A DNA stretch of 64,000 nucleotides from the NCBI GenBank assembly GCA_936450465.1, contig OW388297.1, forward strand, positions 61,708,202 through 61,772,201, given 5' to 3'. Source of the DNA: Gibbula magus. Taxonomy: Eukaryota; Mollusca; Gastropoda; Trochida; Trochidae. Positions within the stretch are counted from its first letter, which is position 1; each line of letters starts with the position of its first letter. The notes below the pieces were generated by a model. It did no database searches, was not told the origin of the DNA, and saw only the letters and a list, made by a program, of their open reading frames with translations. Both the position numbers and the translations under genes were made by a program. Of the stretch, positions 54,455-64,000 are shown piece after piece.

Positions 54455-55525
54455 TTATCCCCCGCCACGAAGTGGAAGGGGGATATAGGTTTGGGCTCCG
54501 TCCGTCCGTCCGTGCGTCCGTCCGTCCGCTATAAAGAGGACACTTTTTCTCAGAAACTATTTAAGATAGGACAACAATTTGGTGTGTGGCTTGTGGACAT
54601 AAATACCTCGATGGAGTTCGAAAATAAGAACGATGTGATTATTTTTTCCAGAGTTATTGCCCTTGTTCCGTATTTTTGGACTCTGTTCGTGGTATCTCGA
54701 AAGGGGACAGCTTTTCTCAGAAACTGTTTAAGATAGTATTTCCAAATTTGGTGTGTGGCTAGTGGACATAAATACCTCGATGGAGTTCGAAAATAAGAAC
54801 TGTGTGATTATTTTTTCCGGAGTTATTGCCCTTGTTCAATATTTTCGGACTCTGTTCATGGTATCTCCAAAGGGGACAACTTTTCTCAGAAACTGTTTAG
54901 GATAGAGTTTCCAAATTTGGTGTGTGGCTTGTGGACATAAATACCTTGATGGAGTTCGAAAATAAGAACCGTGTGATTATTTTTCCGGAGTTATTACCCT
55001 TGTTCCGTATGGTTGGACTCGGTTCATGCTATCTCTAAAGGGGACAGCTTTTCTCAGAGACTATTTAAGATAGGATTACCCAATTTGATGGATTGCTTGA
55101 GGGCATAAGTACCTTGATGGAGTTCGAAAATGTGAAGCACACAATTAATCTTTGCGGAGTTATTGCCCTTGTTCTGTACATTTGGACTCTGTTCAAGGTA
55201 TCACCAAAGGGGACAGCTTTTCTCAGAAACTATTTAAGATAGGATAACCAAATTTGGTGTGTACTTTAAGGCTATCGATACCTTGATGGAGTTTGAAAAA
55301 AAGAAGCATGTGATTATATTTTCCGGAGTTATTCCCCTTGTTCCGCTTTTTCGGCTCTGTTTCAAGTATCCAAGGATATAGCTTTTCTCAGACATTGTTT
55401 AACATCAAATCAGTTATGTGGCTTGAGGATATCGTTACCTTAATGGAAAGAAAATGAGAAGCGCACAATTATTTCTTCTTGAATTATTGCCCTTCTTCTC
55501 ATTTCTTGTGTCTGGCGGGGGATGT
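54455..55525. mobile_element. (CCGT)n element with six ~168-bp cores, CCCCCGCCA ends
   Basis: Left end tatcccccgccacgaagtgg, right end tctggcgggggatgttgatg, giving inverted TATCCCCCGCCA-type ends. (CCGT)n lies at 54498-54528 just inside the left end. Six cores (tttctcagaaactatttaag near 54547, 54713, 54881, 55049, 55213, 55386) follow with a period of about 168 bp and increasing divergence rightward. Non-coding; the frame at 54329-54736 is a shadow. Confidence 0.85.
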
Positions 55526-56806
55526 TGATGACTATGTCTTCTTGTTATTATTATTATGATTCAAAGAGGTAAAATAGTAAATGTAAGGCATATTCACAAA
55601 TGCATGCTTAAGTTGTGAATTCGCTGTGACCTTGACCTTTGACGGATTTTAGCAAAAGCTTTTTAAAATCTTCGTTTTGCTCCATAGCTGATACATACCA
55701 CTTACGTATAGCACAACATTGTTTAAGTTTTCATGTTTACAAGGATATTGGTAATGATTTCCGAACTCATGACCTGGACTCGTGGCCTTGAATGTGAACA
55801 TGTCGAAATAATTCCCCAGGTGTATAAGAAAGAAGCTATGTATATGAGGTATATATACCTACTTGGAAAAATTCTTTAGCGGTTTCAGAACTGTGACTAT
55901 GACGATATCTCATGACCTTGGCATTTTACCTTCAAGGTCAGTAGTATAGTTAGTGTGACTACATCCTGTAAATGATTAATTGTGATTAAATTCGATTAAA
56001 TCGAGTTGAATTTGCATTAAAAGACATGACGTCACAGCTCAGAAAGGTCGAGGAGAGTCTGAGCTATCCAATACGAGAAGGCTCATTAACATAGCCATCA
56101 TCATTAGTGGAGAACAAGGGCTTTTGTAACAGTACTCCCTATTATGAAAACCAGTCACTCAGAAAACCGGTTTTGAAATCTTTAGCAGTGACGTGTCATC
56201 ATCAACAGCGGTGCATGTGAAAGCATGAAGATTTGACCAGTTTACGTTCCATTATATGTTTAACTCAGTGTTACCTCAAGACGACTGATACGTTGACGGA
56301 CTCTGTTTGATGGTCTGTTTGGTGTTTTTCATGCAGCTGTAACTGATTTTGACTGTTGATCTGTTAAATATCTTGTGCAGCTTGTTGTCTCCGGGTGAGT
56401 GCCTAATTAATAGTTTCGGGAATTGCTTGCCAATGTTTGTTTTCACATTTTTTGCTGAATAGTGGGTTGTACCATGTTATTTTTACTTGGTCGTCTTCTT
56501 GCTCTGTCACCAGTTGGATGATGATGAGTACAGAGATTTAACGAGCGATTTTCAGCGGAGCTGTTCTCTCACTCGGTTCACCTTTAATAAAATTCCGAAT
56601 TCTTCCGAAATTGGATAATTTTGATGCAACGGCCGAAAGGTTTGGAGGAAAATTTTGAGATTTAGAATAGTGCCTAGTTTAGGTTAAGCCAGGAAGGGGG
56701 GAGGGGGGAGTATAATTGTTAGGTTTGGATGGTTTATAATGTTGTTGCTTTTTAGATAAGTGCCAACGTACTTTGGTTATTTTGGGGGTTTAGGGTAAGA
56801 TAGATA
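55526..56806. other. Repeat-like DNA and a lone consensus splice donor, no gene
   Basis: 55560-55960 contains diverged 'tgaccttgacctttgacgga' type repeats. At 56395 a gtgagt follows ttgttgtctccgg and could end a non-coding first exon, but no acceptor or reading frame supports it. The stretch 56700-56712 is a G-run (ggggggagggggga). Confidence 0.4.
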
Positions 56807-58102
56807 CGAGGGGCGTTCAATAAGTGTTGCAAGCGGGGCATTGGTGTTTACATAAACAGTGTCAGCTTATAGCAGGTGTTACTATAGTCAAAACATAACA
56901 TTGACACATGTCAAAACAATTTCTAGACATAACAATTATTTAGATATAATAGCTGCGCTGACCTAGGGGTCTCCATAATCATGGATTCTCTCAAACATGA
57001 ACAACGCGCTGTGATCAAGTTCCTTACTAAAGAGGGATGCAAAGCTACAGAAATACATAATCGTATGTGTAATGTGATGGGTAAGGATGCTCCTAACTTT
57101 TCAACAGTTTGTCGCTGGTCTCTTCAGTTCAAGCGGGGCAGGGAGTCCTTAGACGATGACCCACGGTCAGGCAGGCCATCTGAAGTCCCCCGACCGGAAG
57201 TTATTGCCGCTATCGAAAGACGAATTTTAGCTGACCGCCGTGTTAAAGTTTCTGAACTGTCTTTGGAATTCCAGATATCAGTTGGAAGTGTTGAAAAAAT
57301 GATTCATGACCATCTTGGTATGTCCAAGGTATCTGCAAGATGGGTGCCCAGAAACCTCACAGCACAAGATCGCCAGAAAAGAACCGAAAGTTGCATGGAG
57401 CTCCTGGATCGGTTTAATGCGGATGAAGCCAGGTTTTTGTCTCGTCTGGTGACAGGTGACGAAACCTGGATCCACCACTGGGACCCGGAAACTAAACTGG
57501 AATCCAAGCAATGGAAGCACCCGAGTTCACCGCCTCCCCTGAAGTTTCGCACTCAACCATCAGCTGGCAAGGTTATGGCGACAATCTTTTGGGAAGCAAA
57601 AGGCATATTATTAATTGATTACTTGCCAACCAAAACTACAATGAATGGTCAATATTATGCCAACCTAATGCAAGAATTGCGAAAGACAATTCGACAGAAA
57701 CGCCGTGGAATGTTGACACGTGGTGTTCTGATTTTGCATGACAACGCTCCAGTCTACAAGTCAAGAGTTGCACAGGCCGCTATACGTGATTGTGGATTCG
57801 AACAGCTTAACCACCCACCCTACAGCCCAGACCTAGCCCCCAGTGACTACTTCCTGTTCAGAAACCTGAAATCCGCCCTACGTGGAAGGCACTTCCGGGA
57901 TGACGAAGACGTCAAAGCTGCCACAGAGGCGTGGTTAGGGGGGCAAACGGAAGACTTCTACAAAAGCGGCATCAAAAGTCTTAAAGAGAAATTGAATAAG
58001 TGTATTGAGGTGAAGGGTAACTATATTGAAAAATAAAAGTAAAAAATTGACTACGCGAGTTGGTTTTATATTGAAGTTGCAACACTTATTGAACGCCCCT
58101 CG
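56807..58102 (+). mobile_element. Full-length mariner element
   Basis: 1296 bp with perfect 26-bp terminal inverted repeats (CGAGGGGCGTTCAATAAGTG..., 56807-56832 and 58077-58102) and TA on each side (56805-56806, 58103-58104), the target duplication of the Tc1/mariner superfamily. It holds one uninterrupted transposase gene. Identical ends and an open frame mean a young copy. Confidence 0.95.
56981..58036 (+). CDS. Mariner transposase (D,D34D), intact
   Basis: 351 residues, about the usual length for mariner (345-355). The N-terminal ~110 residues form two helix-turn-helix parts that bind the inverted repeats (CRWSLQFKRGRESLDDDPRS, then GRPSEVP, a linker). WVPRNLTAQDRQKR (121-134) corresponds to the WVPHEL-type dimer motif. 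The catalytic triad is visible: D160 in VTGDETWIHHWDPE, D254 in ILHDNAPVYKS and D289 in YSPDLAPSDYFLF, with 34 residues between the last two, the mariner signature. No stop, frameshift or lost catalytic residue. The ATG is 149 bases inside the left repeat. It catalyses cut-and-paste movement at TA sites. Confidence 0.95.
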   Translation: MDSLKHEQRAVIKFLTKEGCKATEIHNRMCNVMGKDAPNFSTVCRWSLQFKRGRESLDDDPRSGRPSEVPRPEVIAAIERRILADRRVKVSELSLEFQISVGSVEKMIHDHLGMSKVSARWVPRNLTAQDRQKRTESCMELLDRFNADEARFLSRLVTGDETWIHHWDPETKLESKQWKHPSSPPPLKFRTQPSAGKVMATIFWEAKGILLIDYLPTKTTMNGQYYANLMQELRKTIRQKRRGMLTRGVLILHDNAPVYKSRVAQAAIRDCGFEQLNHPPYSPDLAPSDYFLFRNLKSALRGRHFRDDEDVKAATEAWLGGQTEDFYKSGIKSLKEKLNKCIEVKGNYIEK

Positions 58103-58149
58103 TAGCTTGGGAGTTGAATATGGCCCATCTTAGCTTGTGAAATAAATAA

Positions 58150-58192
58150 TTGAATGCGGTGGGTGCGGTGGTTGCGGTGGGTGCGGTGCGCG
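58150..58192. repeat. G-rich 'gcggtgggt' repeat
   Basis: gaatgcggtgggtgcggtgg ttgcggtgggtgcggtgcgcg: four to five units of a 9-10 bp G-rich motif directly beside the mariner. It has enough GG/GGG runs to be quadruplex-prone. Confidence 0.8.
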
Positions 58193-58705
58193 AAGAGGGT
58201 ATTTATTGAAAATTGTAGCATTAAATTCAGAGGGATTGCTGGTAAGCAAGTCCCTGATAAGGGTGTCCTCTAAAGTTCAAGCCCAGAAGTTGAAAATATT
58301 GTCAAGGTCACAAAATCTAATCAGCCCTTTGTCTTCCCTAGGAGGTGTTTTGTGAAAGATATGATGGAATTCCTGTAAATGGTTCTTGACATATCCCGAG
58401 CTTTATATGTACATTAACATGTCGAAAAATTCAAAGTTCCATTGTGACCTTGAAACCAGCGAATGGTTCTTGTGATATCCCGCTGACAAGGGTAAAGTGA
58501 CAAAATCTCGTCGTGACCTTGAAATGAAGGTCAAGGTCACAAACCTCTGTATGAACATTACTCTTCCTATGATGAACCCATATGCAAAATATGAAAAGAA
58601 TCCAGTGAAAAGTATCTGAGTTATTCCATTTCGTACGAACGTACGGACGGACGGACGGACGGACGGGCGCAGCCGAATACTATATCCCCCGCTTCGCGCT
58701 AAATG
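58193..58705. mobile_element. (ACGG)n element with CCCCCGC-type right end
   Basis: The body holds 'tgaccttgaaatgaaggtca' and related words, then (ACGG)n at 58642-58666 and the end gcagccgaatactatatccc ccgcttcgcg. The left end is not clear; gcgcgaagagggtatttatt near 58188 may be its inverted partner. Confidence 0.6.
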
Positions 58706-59767
58706 TTTAATGTCACCAGTTACGTCATGTGCCAGGACATTGGTAATAAGCTTGACGTGCCACCTCTTCTATAATTGAACCAGTCCAGTGACAGATATTC
58801 GGCATCAAAGAAAAGGTGTTAATGCAGTAGGCGTAATTATAGACTGTTAATTCAGGACTTATACCTCAACAATATAGAATAAAATTCAAAACCATATTTC
58901 TTTTCATCGATTTTACCCAAATAACATGATAATGATAGAACATAATCTGAAAGAAAATCTCTATCGAAAAAGAAAACGTCCTTTTCATTTCGATTTGAAA
59001 TTATCATGTATCATTGTAGGCTTTAAAATCTTTTGACTTTTTGTACCCGTCACATTTTTCTTGAAAATTAACTAACTTACAGAAACTTAGCTGAACTGAA
59101 GAGTCCTGGCAAAACTAAATGTGGAATACGGAATACTGAATTTGTGTTTATTTCGTAAAGGGGCCACAGGCCCTTGATACAGATTTTATGCAGACATTTT
59201 ACAGAGAGCGGTGATAACGTAAAATATATATTATATAGGAGGGACATCTGTAATCTAATCTCGAAGTCTAAGTGGAATAGAAATATATGCATACTTCTAA
59301 TCTAAGACGTTATATACGATAAAAATACATAGTTATACATACATGTAGACAGCATTTGCATTGAATTCGTGTATTTTGAATTATCTATTCTTCTCGACCT
59401 CATCGTCTATTGCCTCTTGTTATTAATTCGATCTTATTGTTGTATATTAATTTATATAAGCATATATATATGCGCGCACATGTACACTGCAGTAGTACCG
59501 TCTTCATTCACATTTCAACGAGTTTGTTGAATATTCAAGTTAATGTATTTGATCATGAAATAAATACTCTTAAATTATGTAGGAGCCCTGAATATGGGTT
59601 TGCATAAATTACATTACATAATATATAAAACGTTTTAATGTGGAAAATTAAAGTAGGCGCCTAATGTTTTATATTACACAATGTCACATATACTGTCATC
59701 TTCACATCGTCACGGGCGTAACATACATATTTCCAAAATGGGTAGAATGTATTTCGATACGTTTTCA
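58706..59767. other. AT-rich DNA with a LINE 3' end, no gene
   Basis: 59150-59200 on the minus strand reads atcaagggcctgtggcccct ttacgaaataaacac, like the LINE end at 44045-44249. Otherwise only short frames (59077-59292, 59410-59607) without domains. Confidence 0.5.
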
Positions 59768-61238
59768 ACTTGCCGCGGGAAGATGATACACTGTATGAAT
59801 ATTTTTTTCAACCGATATCAAACGTGACAACAACAAATAAAAAGATAGAGCCACTTGCTTTGTAGCTCATCAGGTTTTATATACATTAACTAATTCAAAA
59901 TGTCAAAATTGGTTCAATTTCTAGGTGAGAGGAACAACAAATAGGAAGCACTTTAAATGGAGAAGATGAAATAGGTCTCAAGGTCCTTGCCCCTCTGACC
60001 AATCTATGAGGCCAGAGAAAAAATCCCCTACAAATAAAGACACACTTGAAGATTTAATTCACCACTGTTGTTTCCTTTAAATTACCTCCCTTTGAAGAGC
60101 ACATGAAATCTCAAGATGAAAATAGAATTTCAGGTCATGACCTCTGTGACCTATATTTGGGGTCGCAGGGTTACAAAATCTACAATCCCCATTGGTCAAA
60201 GAGTCTGTACACAACATTTCAGTTTTCTAGACCTTTTGATACTGGATAAAGAGAGGAAATAGATTTTTAGGGTCTTGACCCCTGTGACCCTATTTGGGGT
60301 CGAAGGATAACAAAATCTACAATTTAGAATCACAATCGGCCAAGGAGTCTGTACATTCAATTTCAAGCCTGTAGGGTCAGTCATTCTTGAGAAGAAGATG
60401 AAAATAGGTTTTCAGGTCATGACCTCTGTGACCTATATTTCGAGTCGGAGGGTCACAATTTTTACATTTAAGAATCCCCATTGGTCGAGGAGTCTGTGCC
60501 AGCTCTCTAGACCTTTTGGGAGTGGAGAAGAAGATGAAAATAAGTTTTGAATGTTGAGACCCCGGTGACTCTATTTTGGGTCACGTGGTCACCAAAAAAA
60601 ACACCAGAAAAACAATATACCCCCGGTAGCCCAGGCCCAATTCTGAAAAAGGGCTCAAATAAAAGAGTAAGAGGCATTTTTTTAGAAGGATTTGGTATCC
60701 AGTCTATCTTACCTAATTAGAGGATGCTAAATACGAAAAAATAGGATACCAAGCTGAAAAAAGTGTTTTTGACCCTCAAAATTGAAAAACAAAATGACCG
60801 CTCAAATTTCACAAACAAATGGTAGCTTATCACATTGTTTTCGTTAATTACTGAATCTCTACATGTTAAAAAGTAGTAAACGTGTTTTTATAGGGCATTC
60901 AAAGGGTACTGATCATGATTAGGTTGGAAACAAAGTTAGAAAATATATATATATATATATATAACCCTGAAAATTGAAAAACAAAATAGCCGCCTCTCAT
61001 GGTATTAAAGGATAGATGAAATGAATTTTTCTCAAGAATGACAGGTGATTACCTCTACGTATATTGTATATCGGAATCAATTGAGCATTAAATCGAGACA
61101 ATATACACTTGCAATTGATAATTAAGACGATTTTAATTCACCCAATTTAACACTACCGCAATTTGTTCGGCGAATCCTTTTGAAAATGCTCACTGAGGCG
61201 TGACTGTGATAAGCGAGAGGCGGGGCGGCTAGATAGCT
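59768..61238 (+). repeat. Tandem duplication, left copy (1471 bp)
   Basis: Starts acttgccgcgggaagatgat and includes a core-repeat element (left end atagagccacttgctttgta at 59848; cores near 60135, 60272, 60415, 60548), then a segment with attgaaaaacaaaatgaccg, an (AT)n tract (60943-60963) and ends agaggcggggcggctagata gct. It matches 61239-62713 almost perfectly. The small minus-strand frame here (60196-60384) is a shadow, identical in both copies. Confidence 0.95.
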
Positions 61239-62713
61239 ACTTGCCGCGGGAAGATGATACACTGTATGAATATTTTTTTCAACCGATATCAAACGTGACA
61301 ACAACAAATAAAATGATAGAGCCACTTGCTTTGTAGCTCATCAGGTTTTATATACATTAACTAATTCAAAATGTCAAAATTGGTTCAATTTCTAGGTGAG
61401 AGGAACAACAAATAGGAAGCACTTTAAATGGAGAAGATGAAATAGGTCTCAAGGTCCTTGCCCCTCTGACCAATCTATGAGGCCAGAGAAAAAATCCCCT
61501 ACAAATAAAGACACACTTGAAGATTTAATTCACCACTGTTGTTTCCTTTAAATTACCTCCCTTTGAAGAGCACATGAAATCTCAAGATGAAAATAGAATT
61601 TCAGGTCATGACCTCTGTGACCTATATTTGGGGTCGCAGGGTTACAAAATCTACAATCCCCATTGGTCAAAGAGTCTGTACACAACATTTCAGTTTTCTA
61701 GACCTTTTGATACTGGATAAAGAGAGGAAATAGATTTTTAGGGTCTTGACCCCTGTGACCCTATTTGGGGTCGAAGGATAACAAAATCTACAATTTAGAA
61801 TCACAATCGGCCAAGGAGTCTGTACATTCAATTTCAAGCCTGTAGGGTCAGTCATTCTTGAGAAGAAGATGAAAATAGGTTTTCAGGTCATGACCTCTGT
61901 GACCTATATTTCGGGTCGGAGGGTCACAATTTTTACATTTAAGAATCCCCATTGGTCGAGGAGTCTGTGCCAGCTCTCTAGACCTTTTGGGAGTGGAGAA
62001 GAAGATGAAAATAAGTTTTGAATGTTGAGACCCCGGTGACTCTATTTTGGGTCACGTGGTCACCAAAAAAAACACCAGAAAAACAATATACCCCCGGTAG
62101 CCCAGGCCCAATTCTGAAAAAGGGCTCAAATAAAAGAGTAAGAGGCATTTTTTTAGAAGGATTTGGTATCCAGTCTATCTTACCTAATTAGAGGATGCTA
62201 AATACAAAAAAAATAGGATACCAAGCTGAAAAAAGTGTTTTTGACCCTCAAAATTGAAAAACAAAATGACCGCTCAAATTTCACAAACAAATGGTAGCTT
62301 ATCACATTGTTTTCGTTAATTACTGAATCTCTACATGTTAAAAAGTAGTAAACGTGTTTTTATAGGGCATTCAAAGGGTACTGATCATGATTAGGTTGGA
62401 AACAAAGTTAGAAAATATATATATATATATATATAACCCTGAAAATTGAAAAACAAAATAGCCGCCTCTCATGGTATTAAAGGATAGATGAAATGAATTT
62501 TTCTCAAGAATGACAGGTGATTACCTCTACGTATATTGTATATCGGAATCAATTGAGCATTAAATCGAGACAATATACACTTGCAATTGATAATTAAGAC
62601 GATTTTAATTCACCCAATTTAACACTACCGCAATTTGTTCGGCGAATCCTTTTGAAAATGCTCACTGAGGCGTGACTGTGATAAGCGAGAGGCGGGGCGG
62701 CTAGATAGCTACT
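61239..62713 (+). repeat. Tandem duplication, right copy (~1472 bp)
   Basis: By eye it differs from the left copy at only a few places: aaaaagatag vs aaaatgatag, ttcgagtcgg vs ttcgggtcgg, and tacgaaaaaa vs tacaaaaaaaa (one extra base). The join is head-to-tail with no spacer; the match ends after gctact at 62713. Confidence 0.95.
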
Positions 62714-62964
62714 CCGCCGGTGTCTCGTTAATTAATTAATGATGATTATCACTGCCGCTAAATGAATTTATGAGGTGTATTACATCGCCAAAAAGACATG
62801 TTTATGTAATAATTTTGTAATTGTCATCTGCGGAATTACCTAGTTGGATATCTAAACATTCGATATATGGGAAATTTAAGTTGGTTTATTGAAGGATTCT
62901 TTGTGAAATTAACAATCAAAATGTTGCGAAATTACGTTGAATTGTGACTATCACCGAAAATCAA

Positions 62965-63190
62965 ATTCCTCCACATACGTCACAGAAGTCATCCCTTCAC
63001 GGGTCACACCCCCTCAGACTTTCATTCTGGTCGCCGGGGCTAAATCAGGCGGTTTTTTAAAAAGCCGTATATAAGTAATTTATGGACCGATTTCAGAAAT
63101 TTAAAATCGAGCAATTGTCAAATTGACATCCCATTTTAATGAATCCGATTTGGACCATATGTCATTTCATCTATCCTTTAAGCGTGAATG
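62965..63190. repeat. Dispersed repeat, copy 2
   Basis: The partner of 20095-20335, same orientation, about 220 bp (shared words ttctggtcgccggggct and accatatgtcatttcatct). Here it leads directly into the 170-bp tandem array. Confidence 0.85.
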
Positions 63191-63625
63191 GTATTACATA
63201 AATTGCGTCTGTATATTTATTGATAATTTCAAAATATTTTACTTTCTCAACTTTTAAATGCTGATCACAAATAAAATAGATATAAGCTGATTAAAATTGT
63301 TTTCATCTTCAGAATTGAAAAACAAAATGGCCGCCATAGTCGCCCTATATGGTATTAGGTGTGAATGCTATATCATAAAATGCCTCTGTATATCAATTGA
63401 TAATTTCTTAAAATTTGACTTTCTCAGACATATCATAAATGCTGATCACAGATGAATTAGATATAAGCTGAATAAAATTGTTTTCATCTTCAGAATTGAA
63501 AAACAAAATGGCCGCAATAGTCTTAGGTGTGAATGTTACGAGAATGCCCCTGTATGTTTATTGATAATTTCTTAAAATTTGACTTTCTCAGACATCTTAT
63601 GAACGCTGATCACAAATGAATTCAG
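63175..63625. repeat. ~170-bp tandem repeat, three copies
   Basis: Units begin near 63184, 63360 and 63529 (gtgaatg...ctgtata/gtttattgataatttc) and contain ctttctcagacat and atgctgatcac; the first two end in ttcagaattgaaaaacaaaatggccgc. The last word also occurs around 60770 and 60965, linking this array to the duplicated block. Confidence 0.85.
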
Positions 63626-64000
63626 ATTTTCCTAAAACATGTTTTTAGACTTTCATTCATAGTACATTACCAACACATTTTAGTACACATTTGGATTGTC
63701 ATTGAAACCACTCGTGTCATCACGAGGCTTTCTGCAGTCACACGCAGAGGTGCAAGGAAGTTTTAAATCATGCATTTATAGCGCAAATTCTGACATTGTG
63801 TGCGACATGCACATGTGATGAGTGCAAAATATGCTTCAGGGATGGGGTCTAAAGACATCAGTAGGTATTGTAGACCTTTGTTTGTTCTTGTCTAACCCAT
63901 CTCTGTGACCACTGGCAGTTGTGGAATGCCTTCACAGGCTTTATTCCTGATCATTGTTTCGTAATTGACAAGCTTGTTGGAGGCATCAACTGAGGTTTGA
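63626..64000. other. No gene recognised
   Basis: Unremarkable sequence to the end of the window. Confidence 0.4.

Noticed and set aside
56395..56400. Splice donor gtgagt as the end of a new gene's first exon
   Set aside because: No matching acceptor, reading frame or clear promoter was found within the window.
60196..61855. Identical 62-residue minus-strand frames in both duplicate copies as a conserved gene
   Set aside because: Identity comes from the recent duplication; the frame is a shadow of the core-repeat element, as at 35669-35914.

Overview
The window reads as AT-rich eukaryotic DNA from a marine mollusc, most likely a bivalve. The sequence support is split genes with consensus splice sites, several repeat families built from ~145-170 bp core repeats next to (ACGG)n/(CCGT)n microsatellites, tRNA-derived SINEs, LINE, DIRS and mariner copies, and a short insert starting with GTGAGTGAGTGAG that I associate with molluscs. 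The species cannot be named from the sequence alone.

Host gene. Five plus-strand exons spanning 6.9-50.0 kb fit one gene for a type I membrane protein with a C-type-lectin-like ectodomain. Ectodomain exons lie at 6897-7070, 30726-30815 (weaker) and 30992-31096. A transmembrane exon lies at 39603-39702, and a last exon at 49264-49975 encodes a cytoplasmic tail of about 236 residues made mostly of an 18-residue tandem repeat (54-bp minisatellite). Splice phases agree at every junction (1-1, 1-1, 1-1, 1-2, 2-end). The 5' end and signal peptide were not found. Nearly everything else between these exons is transposon or repeat DNA in introns.

Virus-like element. About 15 kb (11.57-26.68 kb) inside the large intron is a decayed Maverick/Polinton or adintovirus-type element. 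It carries a protein-primed-type DNA polymerase B (broken, and cut before the palm domain), a complete-looking FtsK/HerA packaging ATPase, a probable major-capsid-like gene, a smaller capsid-like gene, several conserved membrane or coiled-coil proteins of unknown function, and a zinc-ribbon protein resembling TFIIB. No integrase or terminal repeats were found. A pogo/Tigger-type MITE and a ~2 kb gene-free block have been inserted into it.

Other mobile DNA. 0.56-2.5 kb is a 21-bp minisatellite with regular punctuation. 4.2-10.1 kb holds LINE remnants and a 54-bp minisatellite. 28-30 kb holds a duplicated SINE-like unit and a DIRS tyrosine-recombinase fragment. 32-49 kb holds repeated core-plus-(ACGG)n elements, SINEs, palindromes and LINE fragments. 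50-54.4 kb holds LINE reverse transcriptases, one of which is broken by a 65-bp insert with a 6-bp target duplication. 54.4-58.7 kb holds a (CCGT)n element and a full-length mariner with an open 351-residue transposase and perfect 26-bp inverted repeats. 59.8-62.7 kb is a 1.47 kb near-identical tandem duplication.

All calls come from reading the sequence and remembered family motifs; no searches were run. Edges of repeats are approximate.
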